Shown here: positions 12,074 through 22,441 of the stretch, piece by piece
Layout of the letters: each line of letters opens with the position of its first letter
Position numbering within the stretch: the first letter of the stretch is position 1
Source of the DNA: Leclercia adecarboxylata
Lineage (GTDB): Bacteria; Pseudomonadota; Gammaproteobacteria; Enterobacterales; Enterobacteriaceae
Direction of reading: 5' to 3'
NCBI GenBank assembly: GCA_901472455.1
Contig: LR590464.1
Span: forward strand, 3,968,001 to 4,032,000
DNA length: 64,000 nucleotides
Notes under the pieces: generated by a model
Database searches by the model: none
What the model was told of the DNA's origin: nothing
Seen by the model: the letters and a program-made list of their open reading frames with translations, nothing else
Program-made: the position numbers and the translations under genes

Positions 12074-13430
12074 CATGAACGCTCCGCGACAGGTTTTAGT
12101 TCGATACGTTTGATATCACCCACCAGCACCAGGTAGCTCAGTACCGCCACCAGAGCGTGAATTCCGACGTAGATCAGCGCTCCGTTAAACGAACCCGTCG
12201 TGCCGACGATATAACCGATAGCGATTGGCGTGACGATCCCGGAGATGTTACCGAACATATTGAACAGACCGCCGCTCAGGCCGCTGATCTCTTTCGGCGC
12301 GGTATCTGCCATCACCGCCCAGCCCAGGGCTCCGATACCTTTACCGAAGAAGGCCATCGCCATAAAGCCGATAATCATCCACTCGGCATCAACGTAGTTA
12401 CAGACCACCATCGACATGGAGAGCAACATGCCCAGCACGATTGGCGTTTTACGGGCGATATTCAGAGAACCGGTACGACGCATCAGCCAGTCGGAAATTA
12501 CCCCGCCCAGTACGCCGCCAACAAAGCCGCAGATTGCCGGAACCGAGGCCACAAACCCGGCCTTCAGAATTGACATGCCGCGCGCCTGTACCAGATAGAC
12601 CGGGAACCAGGTGATAAAGAAGTAGGTTAAGGCGTTGATGCAGTACTGACCAAGGTAGATCCCCACCATCATGCGGGAGCCAACCAGCTGTTTGATCTGA
12701 CCCCACTTGTGGCTGAACGGCACTTTCTCTTTGCTTTTCGCCTGATCCATGTTGATCAGCGCGCCGCCTGCGGCGATGTAATCCAGCTCTTTCTGGTTTA
12801 CGCCCGGATGCTGGTTCGGCTCGTGGATCACTTTCAGCCAGACAAAGCTGATGACAATACCCAGACCGCCCATGAAGAAGAACACGTGTGACCAACCCAC
12901 CTCGTGGGTCAGCCAGCCCCATGATAGGGGCGAAGATCACGGTAGCGAAGTATTGTGCGGAGTTAAAAATGGACACCGCCGTACCCCCTCTCCTGTGCCG
13001 GGAACCAGGCTGCCACTATACGGCTGTTACCCGGGAAGGATGGCGCTTCTGCCAGCCCGACGAGGAAGCGCAGGGTAAAGAGCGCGACAATAATGCCAAA
13101 GCCGTTAAAGATATCGACAAAGCCCTGTAACAGGGTAAACATGGACCAGATAAAGATGGACCAGAAGTAGACGCGTTTTGAGCCGAAGCGGTCAAGCAGC
13201 CAACCGCCAGGAATTTGGCCGATAACATAGGCCCATGAAAATGCGGAGAAAACATAACCCATTCCGACCGGATCCAGACCGATATCTTTTGCCATTTCGG
13301 AACCGGCAATCGACAGGGTGGCACGGTCGCCATAGTTAAAGGATGTGACGATAAACAGCATCACCACTATCCAATAGCGAGCGTTTGTGCGCTTTTCAGC
13401 GCTGCTCGCCGCCTGGCTTAATGAACTCAT
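12073..13430 (-). CDS. gudP: D-glucarate/galactarate transporter GudP (MFS, frameshifted)
   Basis: Proton-coupled importer of D-glucarate of the anion:cation symporter branch of the major facilitator superfamily, in the inner membrane. It starts MSSLSQAASSAEKRTNARYWIVVMLFIVTSFNYGDRATLS, with the family signature SWAYVIGQIPGGWLLDRFGSKRVYF between the first membrane segments. About 12 hydrophobic segments follow, ending GDIKRIELKPVAERS. Breaks near 12980 and 12915 flank the segment MSIFNSAQYFATVIFAPIMG, which continues the same protein. It is the first gene of gudP-gudX-gudD-garK. The operon is probably induced by CdaR, as known for E. coli gud genes; I cannot define the CdaR site. Confidence 0.94.
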
Positions 13431-13916
13431 TCTTGCACTCCTGAATCATAGCTTTTATCGCTACGTTCATTCTGAACAGCACAACCGGTAGGGTAATCAG
13501 AATGACGTGTATGTGTTTTTGCAGTTTTGAACGTTGAGGTCTTATGCCTTACTGACTGCATTTTTATTAACTGGCGGAAAAAGTATAAGTAAGGATCCAG
13601 GCCCCCTCACCGTGCAACAACACAACATTGGTACAGCCCTGTGCGGTTGTTTGTGGCAAAAGCCCAGGCTAATGGAAGAGACTTCACGGAAATGAAAACT
13701 GCTTACCGGTAAACGGCGAGCTGAAGAGAGGGATTGACGGGAGTGTGAAACAGGTCGCTTGACGCAGTGAAAATGCCTGTTAATAGACGCACTTTTCGCA
13801 GGGACTTACAGGCAATTGCCCAAGGCTTAATCGATTCAATGGCCTTAAACTGGCTGTAAGGTCGCTTTGTTAACTGGCAACGAGTTTTTGCCCTCCGCTA
13901 CAGGGAGGGCAGAAAC
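13431..13916. other. Intergenic region upstream of gudP
   Basis: About 490 bases with no convincing gene between gudP and the end of yqcA. It must hold the gudP promoter, since gudP is the first gene of its operon and yqcA is transcribed towards it. Diverged GTTGTT/AACAAC-type inverted segments occur around 13614-13660 and could be regulator sites, but I cannot assign them. A 7-bp hairpin (13890-13910) lies just past yqcA. Confidence 0.5.
13890..13910 (-). terminator. Hairpin after yqcA
   Basis: GCCCTCC (13890-13896) pairs with GGAGGGC (13904-13910), with a 7-base loop, 6 bases beyond the reconstructed yqcA stop. There is no T run on the minus strand, so this is a probable 3' end stabiliser or weak terminator only. 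Confidence 0.4.
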
Positions 13917-14366
13917 TTATTTTAACAATGTGCCCCACTGTTCAACCCAGGGGTTAGATTGGCTTTCCCGGCTCGGGGTGTTCAGAGGCATCGATCATCA
14001 GCATCTCACCCACGCGCTGAGCGCTTTGCTCCTGTAACAGGGCATCGAACAGCTTGCCGCCACCGCAAAAATTGGCATAGGTGCTGTCCCCAAGCGCAAT
14101 AATGCCGTAGCGCATCTCCGGCTGGTAACCCAGCTTATCTTTAATGCCCTGGAACAGCGGTACGATACTGTCCGGCAGATCGCCTTGCCCGGTTGTCGAG
14201 GTGACCACCAGCGCATACTGGCCCTGTATTTTTCCCAGTCGGCCAGCTCGGGATCTTCATAGACCGTGGCTTTATGGCCCATTCCCGAGAGGATTGCTTC
14301 AGCTTCTTCGGCCACCAACAGCGAATTGCCGTACATCGTACCGACAAAAATTCCGACCACAGCCAT
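13917..14366 (-). CDS. yqcA: Flavodoxin-like protein YqcA (frameshifted)
   Basis: Small FMN-binding flavodoxin; a physiological partner is not established with certainty. The start at 14366 gives [26 protein letters not shown], where GTMYGNS is the FMN phosphate-binding loop. The second part carries [20 protein letters not shown] and [22 protein letters not shown], both flavin-site segments. Frame breaks occur near 14225 and 13965; restoring the latter gives the expected end [12 protein letters not shown] with TAA at 13919-13917, about 149 residues. It starts 24 bases after truC, so truC-yqcA is an operon with yqcC. Confidence 0.9.
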
Positions 14367-14390
14367 GGTTTACTCCCTCAATGAATGCAA

Positions 14391-15168
14391 TTAACGTTCA
14401 TCCTGAACGTTGGCGGGATCAAACTCAACCCTTTCATTTTCGTGGAGTTGCCCGCGCCAGCCAAAGTGTGACAGCGCCTGCAATCCACACCGGATTCAAG
14501 CCCGGCCCGAATGGTCAGCGGCTCGCCGGTAAAAGGATGAACCAGGTCCAACTGGCTGGCGTGCAGCATCAGACGGTTACAGCCGAAGTGCTCGGCGGCG
14601 CTGCGGTTCTGGCGCAGATCGCCGTGCTTACTGTCACCGATGATGGGATGGCGCAGATGCGAAAGATGGCGTCGTAGCTGGTGCTTACGCCCGGTTTTCG
14701 GCTCCAGCTCGACCAGGCTGTAGCGCGTGGTCGGGAACTTGCTGGTGGCAACAGGCATTTCGGTAGTCGCCAGGCCGCGATAATCCGTTACCGCAGGCTG
14801 CGGCTCTTTGTCATCCCGGGCATATTTGTCGGCGATTTTATCCAGCTCTTCGATCAGCGGATAATCGAGCGTCGCGGCCTCGGTCAGCCAGCCCCGGACA
14901 ATCGGCATGATAACGTTTCTGGATCTGATGCTGCTCAAAACTGCTGCGACAGACGTCGTCCGGCTTCGCTGGATAATCCCATCAGCAGTACGCCGGAAGT
15001 GGGCCTGTCGAGACGGTGAGCGGTAAAGACATGCTGACCAATCTGGTCGCGCACCGTCTGCATCACCACCACTTTTTCATCGCGATCCAGCCAACTGCGG
15101 TGTACCAGCCAGCCGGAGGGTTTATTGACCGCAACCAGCCACTCATCCTGATAAAGGATCTCAATCAT
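14391..15168 (-). CDS. truC: tRNA pseudouridine-65 synthase TruC (frameshifted)
   Basis: Converts U65 in the T-stem of some tRNAs (Ile1, Asp) to pseudouridine. It starts MIEILYQDEWLVAVNKPSGWLVHRS and has the catalytic aspartate motif HRLDRPTSGVLLMGL of the RsuA/RluA family, then LVELEPKTGRKHQLRRHLSHLRHPIIGDSKHGD. Frame breaks lie near 14940 and 14485. With the second corrected the protein ends QALSHFGWRG..VQDER with TAA at 14393-14391, about 258 residues. Its ATG overlaps the yqcC stop by four bases (ATGA), so the two are translationally coupled. Confidence 0.94.
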
Positions 15169-15491
15169 GCTTCGTCGCCAAAGAGCGTATCCAGCGCCAG
15201 CAATGCCGCCAGCACCGCCTCACGGGAGGGATGGGCCGCATCCAGCGCCATTTCATAGTAGGGCGCGACGGCAAAGCTTTGTGGCAGCGGATGCCCGCCC
15301 TCAATCAGGGCATGCATGCGGGGGATGAGCACCCATTGCAGCCATTCAAACGGCTCCAGGGTATCCATGCAGAAAGGTTGCGTACTCTCAAACGCCTCAG
15401 GCTGCGGCGCCGTCTCCTGCCACAGTTGATGATCGCGCAATAAAGCTTCGATAGCGTGCAGCTGCGCACGCACGTGGTCATGTTGCGTCAT
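15165..15491 (-). CDS. yqcC: Conserved hypothetical protein YqcC
   Basis: A 108-residue cytoplasmic protein of unknown function (DUF446 family). The start at 15491 (MTQHDHVRAQLHAIEALLRDHQLW) was chosen by similarity to E. coli YqcC; the longer frame upstream has no homology and runs into csrB. Recognisable conserved parts are STQPFCMDTLEPFEWLQWVLIPRMHAL and FAVAPYYEMALD. It is the first gene of yqcC-truC-yqcA, with an ATGA overlap to truC. No membrane segment or catalytic motif is visible. The csrB terminator lies about 58 bases upstream. Confidence 0.9.
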   Translation of the reverse strand: MTQHDHVRAQLHAIEALLRDHQLWQETAPQPEAFESTQPFCMDTLEPFEWLQWVLIPRMHALIEGGHPLPQSFAVAPYYEMALDAAHPSREAVLAALLALDTLFGDEA

Positions 15492-15548
15492 GAAAACCTC
15501 AAGGGAAAATCTGAACGGCGGGCAGCATAGCAAAGACCACGCAGAAAT

Positions 15549-15581
15549 AAAAAAAGGGAGCACTGTAAAAACAGTGCTCCC
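15549..15581 (-). terminator. Rho-independent terminator of csrB
   Basis: On the minus strand GGGAGCACTGT (15581-15571) pairs perfectly with ACAGTGCTCCC (15566-15556) around a four-base loop. Seven T follow (15555-15549). Confidence 0.95.
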
Positions 15582-15912
15582 GGTTCGTTTCGCAGCAATC
15601 CAGCTACTTTTAGTGCTCCCTGCTCATCCATGACAACTTTTCCTCTGACCCGAAGGTCTGGTCTTCCTTTGACCGCTGCATCCTGCGCACATCATCCTGA
15701 TGTGACTGTTTCATCCTGAAACGTCCGGGTCTCCCTGACCCACCGGACATCCGTACCGGCTCTCATTCTCCTTCCTGGAGGTGTCCTTCAACGCATCCTG
15801 CGTTATCCTCTTGCTTCGTCCTGAAGCCTTCCTTGTAACGCCTTCCTGACGTGTCCTGAGTAAGAAACGCCATCATCCTAATGTTCGTTTCTCGTGTCGG
15901 CTTCCTGTCGAC
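15549..15912 (-). ncRNA. csrB: CsrB small RNA (CsrA antagonist)
   Basis: The RNA sequesters many CsrA dimers and so relieves CsrA repression of glycogen, biofilm and other genes. It starts at GTCGAC (15912) as E. coli csrB does and is about 364 nt long. It contains about twenty GGA motifs, many in hairpin-loop contexts such as CAGGATGATG and CAGGAAGGA. It ends with GGAAAAGTTGTCATGGATGA-like and GCTGCGAAACGAACCGGGAGC segments and a perfect 11-bp terminator stem. Position between syd and yqcC is conserved. The lack of a plausible long protein frame and the dense GGA repeats support the call. Confidence 0.96.
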
Positions 15913-16086
15913 GGACATAGAATCCTCTATTCCGCTTCGTCTTACAAGGTACTCCGTAAAGCAAATTAAACAGATGTTTCATCTTATTTCTGGCATATAA
16001 GCAGTCAACACACTGATAAACAATGGCTTCTTTGCCAGCATAATATATTGGGTTAAGCAGTAATAACGCCAATCTCTTACAAGCTT

Positions 16087-16104
16087 TGTAAGAGATCTCT
16101 CACA
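16087..16104 (-). promoter_or_regulatory. UvrY-binding inverted repeat upstream of csrB
   Basis: The minus strand reads TGTGAGAGATCTCTTACA, the 18-bp imperfect palindrome known as the phospho-UvrY site far upstream of csrB in E. coli. Its centre is about 183 bases before the csrB start, close to the known distance of roughly 190. This makes csrB a direct target of the BarA/UvrY system. Confidence 0.88.
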
Positions 16105-16123
16105 CGCGCAGTGGTATTCAGGA

Positions 16124-16669
16124 TTACACGACGGGATGTAGTAGGTTGAGAAAATCCGTAAGAGAGTCAGAGAGGACCTGGCGTTTCTGGGTACCCAGCG
16201 TCTCTTTTACCACGTTCCCTGTCAGGTTGCAGACAGAGAGGATGTCCATTTCGCTGTCGAGCGTGGCGATAAAGAGCGTTGGCGATAACTTCAGGCGCTT
16301 CTGGGTCACGAGGTGCCCAATCAGGTTCTCCTGCACGCGCAGCAAATCATCTTCACTCCAGGTCTGCAGCAGGGTCAGCATCTCGTTATTAAAGCGAGCG
16401 AACATATCCCCGGCGAACTGTGTGGTGTAGAACGCGTGGATCGCAGGTTGTACCACAATGTCCATTGCGCGTTCAATCGCCTTTACACTCTGCTCCGCGG
16501 TAAAGGGCTGGGGTTGCCAGAGTACCGTATCCCCGGAAGAGGTGATAATACAAGGTGATGGGATGCCATACAGCGCCTCGCTTTGAGGCCATGTGCCTTT
16601 CTGTTCATGCCAGGCGTCACAGTATCGCGCCGTAAACGCGGTTAAGGCAGCAGCAGTCTCTTTATCCAC
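16124..16669 (-). CDS. syd: SecY-interacting protein Syd
   Basis: Cytoplasmic-face protein that binds SecY and, in E. coli, helps remove or inspect abnormal SecYEG translocons. The intact 181-residue product has the exact family length. It starts at GTG (16669-16667) as [28 protein letters not shown]. Conserved parts are [18 protein letters not shown] and [37 protein letters not shown]. It is divergent from queF with about 70 bases between starts, and the csrB promoter region lies downstream. Confidence 0.94.
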   Translation of the reverse strand: MDKETAAALTAFTARYCDAWHEQKGTWPQSEALYGIPSPCIITSSGDTVLWQPQPFTAEQSVKAIERAMDIVVQPAIHAFYTTQFAGDMFARFNNEMLTLLQTWSEDDLLRVQENLIGHLVTQKRLKLSPTLFIATLDSEMDILSVCNLTGNVVKETLGTQKRQVLSDSLTDFLNLLHPVV

Positions 16670-16738
16670 CGGTTTCTCTCTTCATATAAGTCAGGATACA
16701 CTCAGCGCCATAGTTTACCTTTAAAGTGACAACGAAAC

Positions 16739-17581
16739 ATGTCTTACGAAAATCATGATGCCTTATCGGGTTTAACCCTGGGCAAAAGCACCGCCTACCG
16801 CGACACCTACGATGCCAGTCTGTTACAGGGCGTGCCGCGTAGTCTCAACCGCGATCCGCTGGGCCTGAAAGCAGACGCCCTGCCCTTTCATGGCGGCGAT
16901 ATCTGGACGCTGTACGAGCTTTCCTGGCTTAACGCTCGCGGTTTACCGCAGGTGGCGGTGGGTCACGTTGAACTGGATTACACCAGCGTGAATCTGGTGG
17001 AGTCTAAAAGCTTCAAGCTCTATCTCAACAGCTTCAACCAGACCCGCTTTGACAGCTGGGAAGCGGTGCAACACACGCTGGAACGCGACTTAAGCGCCTG
17101 TGCGCAGGGAAAAGTGACCGTTGCCCTCTACCGCATTGACGAGCTGGAAGGTCAGCCCATCGCCCACTTCCACGGCACCTGCATTGATGAGCAGGACATA
17201 GAAATCGACAACTATCAGTTTGATACCGCCTGGCTGGAAAATGCCGCCAGCGGCAAAGTGGTAGAGGAAACGCTGGTCAGTCACCTGCTGAAATCCAACT
17301 GCCTCATCACCCACCAGCCTGACTGGGGTTCGGTACAGATCCAGTATCGCGGCGCTAAAATCGATCGTGAAAAGCTGCTGCGCTATCTGGTCTCCTTCCG
17401 TAACCACAATGAGTTTCATGAACAGTGCGTGGAGCGCATCTTTAACGACATTCTGCAGTTCTGCCAGCCAGAGACGCTGAGCGTCTACGCCCGCTATACC
17501 CGCCGCGGTGGGCTGGATATTAATCCGTGGCGCAGCAACAGCGATTTTGTCCCGGCGATCGGTCGTTTAGTCCGCCAGTAA
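16739..17581 (+). CDS. queF: NADPH-dependent 7-cyano-7-deazaguanine reductase QueF
   Basis: Reduces preQ0 to preQ1 with NADPH in queuosine biosynthesis. The intact 280-residue, two-domain (type II, E. coli-like) protein starts [20 protein letters not shown]. The QueF motif [17 protein letters not shown] lies near residue 80. The catalytic cysteine and aspartate are in [20 protein letters not shown] (about residues 185-205), and the end [16 protein letters not shown] matches the family. It is divergent from syd. No preQ1 riboswitch is apparent in the short upstream gap. Confidence 0.96.
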   Translation: MSYENHDALSGLTLGKSTAYRDTYDASLLQGVPRSLNRDPLGLKADALPFHGGDIWTLYELSWLNARGLPQVAVGHVELDYTSVNLVESKSFKLYLNSFNQTRFDSWEAVQHTLERDLSACAQGKVTVALYRIDELEGQPIAHFHGTCIDEQDIEIDNYQFDTAWLENAASGKVVEETLVSHLLKSNCLITHQPDWGSVQIQYRGAKIDREKLLRYLVSFRNHNEFHEQCVERIFNDILQFCQPETLSVYARYTRRGGLDINPWRSNSDFVPAIGRLVRQ

Positions 17582-17697
17582 GAGAAATAAATTCACAATA
17601 TGCGCGGTTCGTTCCGCGCTTTGGGTTGTTAAAGGTCATAAGCCAGGGCTATTGTAATCAACAGGGAAAGACGATAAACGTCCCGTAAGGAGCTCAC

Positions 17698-19062
17698 TTG
17701 ATTACACATATAAGCCCGCTTGGCTCAATGGACATGTTATCGCAGCTGGAAGTGGACATGCTCAAGAGCACGGCCAGCAGCGATCTTTATCAACTATTTC
17801 GCAACTGTTCACTTGCCGTTCTGAACTCCGGTAGTCTCACCGACAACAGCAAAGAGTTGCTGTCCCGCTTTGAAAGCTTTGATATTAACGTCTTGCGCCG
17901 TGAACGTGGCGTGAAGCTGGAGCTGATTAACCCGCCGGAAGATGCCTTTGTTGACGGGCGCATTATTCGTGCGTTGCAGGCCAACCTGTTTGCCGTGCTG
18001 CGCGACATTCTGTTTGTGAATGGCCAGATCAGTAACGCCGGTCGTTTCCAGCATCTGAACCTGGAAAGCTCGGCCCATATTACCAACCTGGTCTTCTCCA
18101 TTCTGCGTAACGCCCGCGCCCTGCACGTAGGCGAAGCCCCAAGCATGGTCGTGTGCTGGGGTGGTCACTCCATTAATGAAACCGAATACCTCTATGCCCG
18201 TCGCGTGGGTACCCAACTGGGTCTGCGCGAGCTAAACATCTGCACCGGCTGCGGTCCAGGCGCGATGGAAGCGCCGATGAAGGGCGCAGCGGTGGGTCAT
18301 GCCCAACAGCGCTACAAAGATGGCCGCTTCATCGGGATGACCGAGCCGTCGATCATTGCCGCTGAGCCGCCGAACCCGCTGGTCAACGAACTGATCATCA
18401 TGCCGGACATCGAGAAGCGTCTTGAGGCGTTTGTCCGTATCGCGCACGGGATTATCATCTTCCCGGGCGGCGTAGGGACGGCAGAAGAGCTGCTCTATCT
18501 GCTGGGTATACTGATGCATCCGGCCAACCAGGATCAGGTGCTACCGCTGATCCTGACCGGCCCGAAAGAGAGCGCGGACTACTTCCGCGTGCTGGATGAG
18601 TTCATCGTGCATACTTTAGGCGAGGCGGCGCGCCGACACTATCGCATCATTATTGATGATGCTGCAGAAGTCGCCCGCCTGATGAAAAAGGCCATGCCGC
18701 TGGTGAAAGAGAACCGCCGCGATACCGGGGACGCCTACAGCTTTAACTGGTCGATCCGCATTTCACCGGACCTGCAGATCCCGTTTGAGCCGTCGCACGA
18801 AAACATGGCCAACCTGAAACTTTATCCCGATCAGCCTGTTGAAGTGCTGGCTGCCGATCTGCGTCGCGCCTTCTCAGGCATCGTTGCGGGTAACGTGAAA
18901 GAGGTGGGTATACAGGCCATTGAAGAGTTTGGCCCGTATAAAATTCATGGTGACCGCGACATGATGCGCCGCATGGACGATCTGCTGCAGGGCTTTGTCG
19001 CCCAGCACCGTATGAAGCTTCCAGGCTCTGCCTATATCCCCTGTTACGAGATTTCTGCGTAA
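17698..19062 (+). CDS. ppnN: Pyrimidine/purine-nucleotide 5'-monophosphate nucleosidase PpnN
   Basis: Cleaves nucleoside monophosphates to base and ribose 5-phosphate; in E. coli it is activated by (p)ppGpp, linking it to relA in this window. The 454-residue frame is intact and starts with TTG (17698), preceded by the strong site TAAGGAG; the first residues [22 protein letters not shown] match E. coli. The LOG-family signature is present: [18 protein letters not shown] and [19 protein letters not shown]- and C-terminal DUF flanks (DUF4478, DUF3412) are complete to the end [13 protein letters not shown]. Confidence 0.96.
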   Translation: MITHISPLGSMDMLSQLEVDMLKSTASSDLYQLFRNCSLAVLNSGSLTDNSKELLSRFESFDINVLRRERGVKLELINPPEDAFVDGRIIRALQANLFAVLRDILFVNGQISNAGRFQHLNLESSAHITNLVFSILRNARALHVGEAPSMVVCWGGHSINETEYLYARRVGTQLGLRELNICTGCGPGAMEAPMKGAAVGHAQQRYKDGRFIGMTEPSIIAAEPPNPLVNELIIMPDIEKRLEAFVRIAHGIIIFPGGVGTAEELLYLLGILMHPANQDQVLPLILTGPKESADYFRVLDEFIVHTLGEAARRHYRIIIDDAAEVARLMKKAMPLVKENRRDTGDAYSFNWSIRISPDLQIPFEPSHENMANLKLYPDQPVEVLAADLRRAFSGIVAGNVKEVGIQAIEEFGPYKIHGDRDMMRRMDDLLQGFVAQHRMKLPGSAYIPCYEISA

Positions 19063-19096
19063 CCCCTGCCCGGCACCTATGCCGGGTGCCTGCTCC

Positions 19097-19131
19097 AGCC
19101 GGGAATGGCCCTTTGCCTCCCGGCTTTTTTA
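19097..19131 (+). terminator. Terminator of ppnN
   Basis: AGCCGGG (19097-19103) pairs with CCCGGCT (19119-19125), followed by six T. A second hairpin, GCCCGGCA with TGCCGGGT, lies just before it (about 19069-19088). Confidence 0.85.
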
Positions 19132-19603
19132 TTGCCTTCAGGCACATGGCCTCGCTTTTGATATCACCACAACTTATCTTTTGACGATTACCCGCCTTAA
19201 CGCAAACGATTACTCAGTTTTCTAAAGCGCGATTTATCAGCCCTAACTGCCCTAAAGCATGAAAAAATCCTCTAAACTACCGCTTTTACAGCGTATGCCT
19301 CCTATCTTTCAATGGGATCTATCTCGCTCCATATCGTTAATGGTAGCCTTCGCGCCCAGAAATTCGTCATGACGTTTTCTTAGCAGATAAATGGTCTAAA
19401 GATACCCACTTCATAAGTAGATTATCGCATTTGAGATCGGGATCACTGATAGATCCATTACTAAAATGTATCTTTCCGCCGCCGATAGTTACGGAGAAAA
19501 AATTATATAAAAACCGTCGCTGAGCGAATTTCATATTACGATTAGCCCTTTTTGCACCAAATTTGACCAGAAACCTGACATTAGCTACTTCCTGGAGACA
19601 CAG
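19132..19603. other. Intergenic region upstream of sdaC
   Basis: About 470 bases without a supported gene between the ppnN terminator and sdaC. It holds the sdaC promoter and long leader; the only motif I can defend is the CRP-like site at 19429-19450. Confidence 0.55.
19429..19450. promoter_or_regulatory. CRP-like site upstream of sdaC
   Basis: The 22 bases contain TGAGATC-GG-GATCACT, close to the CRP half-sites TGTGA and TCACA with correct 6-base spacing. The centre is about 164 bases before the sdaC ATG. CRP activation of sdaC is known in E. coli; the promoter position here is not defined. Confidence 0.6.
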
Positions 19604-20898
19604 ATGGAAACCACTCAAACCAGCACCGTTGCTTCGATTGAAACCCGAAGTGGATGGCGTAAAACAGATACCATGTGGATGCTTGGCCTGTACGGCACAG
19701 CAATCGGCGCTGGTGTTCTTTTCCTTCCTATTAACGCAGGTGTGGGCGGCTTAATTCCGCTGATCATCATGGCAATCATCGCCTTCCCGATGACCTACTT
19801 TGCACCACCGCGGCCTGACCCGTTTTGTGCTCTCTGGTAAGGAATCCGGGCGAAGACATCACCGAAGTTGTTGAAGAACATTTCGGTGTGGGTGCCGGTA
19901 AACTGATTACCCCTGCTCTACTTCTTTGCTATCTACCCAATCCTGTTGGTTTATAGCGTGGCGATTACCAACACCGTTGACAGCTTCATGACTCACCAGC
20001 TGGGCATGACCCCGCCACCGCGCGCCATTCTGTCGCTGATCCTGATCGTCGGCATGATGACCATCGTGCGCTTCGGGTGAGCAGATGATTGTGAAGGCGA
20101 TGAGCGTGCTGGTGTTCCCGTTCGTTATCGCTCTGATGGTGCTGGCCTGCTACCTGATCCCACAGTGGAACGGCGCAGCGCTGGAAACCCTGTCCCTGAG
20201 CAGCGCATCTGCTAGCGGCAACGGCCTGTGGATGACCCTGTGGCTGGCCATTCCGGTGATGGTTTTCTCCTTCAACCACTCCCCGATCATCTCCTCCTTC
20301 GCCGTGGCGAAGCGTGAAGAGTACGGTCAGGGCGCCGAGAAGAAGTGTTCCAGCATCCTGGGCTCGCGCTCACGTGATGATGGTTATCACCGTAATGTTC
20401 TTCGTTTTCAGCTGCGTACTGAGCCTCTCCCCGGCGGATCTGGTAGAAGCCAAAGCACAGAACATCTCGATTCTCTCTTACCTGGCAAACCACTTTAATG
20501 CACCGGTTATTGCCTGGATGGCACCTATCATCGCCATTATAGCGATTACTAAATCCTTCCTCGGCCACTACCTGGGCGCACGTGAAGGCTTTAACGGCAT
20601 GGTGATTAAATCTCTGCGCGGTAAAGGCAAGAGCATTGAAATCAACAAACTGAACAAAATCACTGCGCTGTTCATGCTGCTGACCACCTGGGCGGTTGCG
20701 ACCATGAACCCGAGCATCCTCGGCATGATCGAAACCCTGGGCGGCCCGGTTATCGCGATGATCCTGTTCCTGATGCCGATGTACGCGATTCAGAAAGTGC
20801 CAGCAATGCGTAAATACAGCGGCCAGATCAGCAACGTCTTCGTTGTGGTTATGGGTCTGATTGCTATTTCCGCTATCTTCTTCTCGCTGTTCGCTTAA
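19604..20898 (+). CDS. sdaC: Serine transporter SdaC (frameshifted)
   Basis: Inner-membrane H+/L-serine symporter of the HAAAP family, supplying serine to the deaminase encoded next. It starts [46 protein letters not shown], the first membrane segment. Later segments [35 protein letters not shown] and [20 protein letters not shown] match E. coli SdaC. At least five frame breaks (near 19805, 19845, 19912, 20078 and 20360) split an otherwise full-length protein of about 429 residues. This is the worst-affected short gene in the window, and all breaks are single added bases. Confidence 0.94.
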
Positions 20899-20961
20899 TT
20901 CCTCCCGCGCCGTCTACGGACGGCGCACTCTTCTCCCAATACGTAAAACAACGGACGCATC

Positions 20962-22329
20962 ATGATTAGCGTTTTCGATATTTTCAAAATTGGTATTGGC
21001 CCTTCCAGCTCGCACACCGTCGGGCCAATGAAAGCTGGTAAACAGTTTACGGACGATCTTATTGCGCGCGGTATGCTGCACGACACGACCCGTGTGGTGG
21101 TGGATGTTTACGGCTCCCTGTCGCTGACCGGCAAAGGTCACCATACCGATATCGCCATAATTATGGGTCTGGCGGGTAACCTGCCGGATAGCGTCGATAT
21201 TGACGCCATTCCTGGGTTTATCCAGGACGTTAATACCCATAGCCGGTTGATGCTGGCGAAAGGTGAACACGAAGTTGAGTTCCCGGTTGATCGCTGCATG
21301 AATTTCCATGCCGATAACCTGTCGCTGCACGAAAACGGCATGCGCATCACCGCGCTGGCAGGCGACAAGGTAATTTACAGCCAAACCTATTACTCCATCG
21401 GCGGCGGTTTTATCGTCGACGAAGATCATTTTGGGCAGAGCGACGACGCGCCTGTGGCAGTGCCTTATCCGTATAAATCGGCGGCCGATCTCCAGCGCCA
21501 TTGCCAGGAAAGCGGTCTGTCCCTCTCCGGCCTGATGATGCAAAACGAACTGGCGTTGCACAGCAAAGAAGAGCTGGAACAGCACTTTGCCAGCGTCTGG
21601 GAGGTCATGCGCGGCGGTATTGAACGCGGTATCACCACCGAGGGCGTTCTGCCAGGTAAACTGCGCGTTCCACGTCGTGCTGCAGCCCTGCGCCGTATGC
21701 TGGTCAGCAGTGATAAAACCACCAGCGATCCGATGGCGGTCGTGGACTGGATCAACATGTTCGCGCTGGCAGTGAACGAAGAGAACGCCGCGGGTGGCCG
21801 CGTGGTCACTGCGCCAACTAACGGTGCCTGCGGTATCGTTCCGGCGGTGCTGGCTTATTACGACAAGTTCATCCGTGAAGTGAATGCTAACTCACTGGCT
21901 CGCTATCTGCTGGTGACCAGCGCCATTGGCTCGCTGTACAAGATGAATGCCTCCATCTCCGGCGCGGAAGTGGGCTGCCAGGGTGAAGTGGGCGTAGCCT
22001 GCTCTATGGCGGCTGCGGGTCTTGCCGAGTTGCTGGGCGGAAGCCCGGCGCAGGTCTGCATTGCAGCAGAGATCGGGATGGAGCATAACCTCGGTCTGAC
22101 CTGCGATCCGGTGGCCGGCCAGGTGCAGGTGCCGTGTATCGAGCGTAACGCGATTGCCTCTGTGAAGGCGGTCAACGCCGCGCGTATGGCGCTGCGCCGT
22201 ACCAGTGAACCGCGTGTCTGCCTCGATAAAGTGATCGAAACCATGTATGAAACCGGGAAAGACATGAACGCCAAATACCGCGAAACCTCCCGCGGTGGTC
22301 TGGCGATGAAGATTGTCACCTGCGATTAA
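20962..22329 (+). CDS. sdaB: L-serine dehydratase 2
   Basis: Deaminates L-serine to pyruvate and ammonia with an oxygen-sensitive [4Fe-4S] cluster. The intact 455-residue protein starts MISVFDIFKIGIGPSSSHTVGPMKAG, the beta-domain signature. The catalytic alpha domain has TAPTNGACGIVPAVLAYYDKF and the cysteine-containing GLTCDPVAGQVQVPCIERNA. It lies 63 bases after sdaC in the same direction, so transport and breakdown of serine are co-transcribed. The paralogue sdaA would be elsewhere in the chromosome; the neighbour sdaC identifies this copy as sdaB. Confidence 0.96.
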   Translation: MISVFDIFKIGIGPSSSHTVGPMKAGKQFTDDLIARGMLHDTTRVVVDVYGSLSLTGKGHHTDIAIIMGLAGNLPDSVDIDAIPGFIQDVNTHSRLMLAKGEHEVEFPVDRCMNFHADNLSLHENGMRITALAGDKVIYSQTYYSIGGGFIVDEDHFGQSDDAPVAVPYPYKSAADLQRHCQESGLSLSGLMMQNELALHSKEELEQHFASVWEVMRGGIERGITTEGVLPGKLRVPRRAAALRRMLVSSDKTTSDPMAVVDWINMFALAVNEENAAGGRVVTAPTNGACGIVPAVLAYYDKFIREVNANSLARYLLVTSAIGSLYKMNASISGAEVGCQGEVGVACSMAAAGLAELLGGSPAQVCIAAEIGMEHNLGLTCDPVAGQVQVPCIERNAIASVKAVNAARMALRRTSEPRVCLDKVIETMYETGKDMNAKYRETSRGGLAMKIVTCD

Positions 22330-22336
22330 GACTAAA

Positions 22337-22363
22337 AAGGAGCCTTGTTTTGCGAGGCTCCTT
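22337..22363 (+). terminator. Hairpin after sdaB
   Basis: AAGGAGCCT (22337-22345) pairs perfectly with AGGCTCCTT (22355-22363), 8 bases after the sdaB stop. Only two T lie at the stem end, so termination strength is uncertain. Confidence 0.6.
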
Positions 22364-22441
22364 CCCGAATGCCCCGCCACACGTAGTTTCCCCCTGCCGA
22401 CAGTGTTACCCTTATTTGACTGAACAGAAGGGAGAAAATCT

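Noticed and set aside
15549..15912. A possible CRISPR or tandem-repeat array
   Set aside because: The repeated units are short GGA motifs with irregular spacing; the position, ends and terminator identify csrB.
19367..19618. An 83-codon minus-strand frame upstream of sdaC
   Set aside because: It lacks homology and overlaps the sdaC start and CRP-like site.
19604..20898. sdaC as a pseudogene
   Set aside because: Five single-base breaks in 1.3 kb with perfect conservation between them fit base-calling errors rather than decay.
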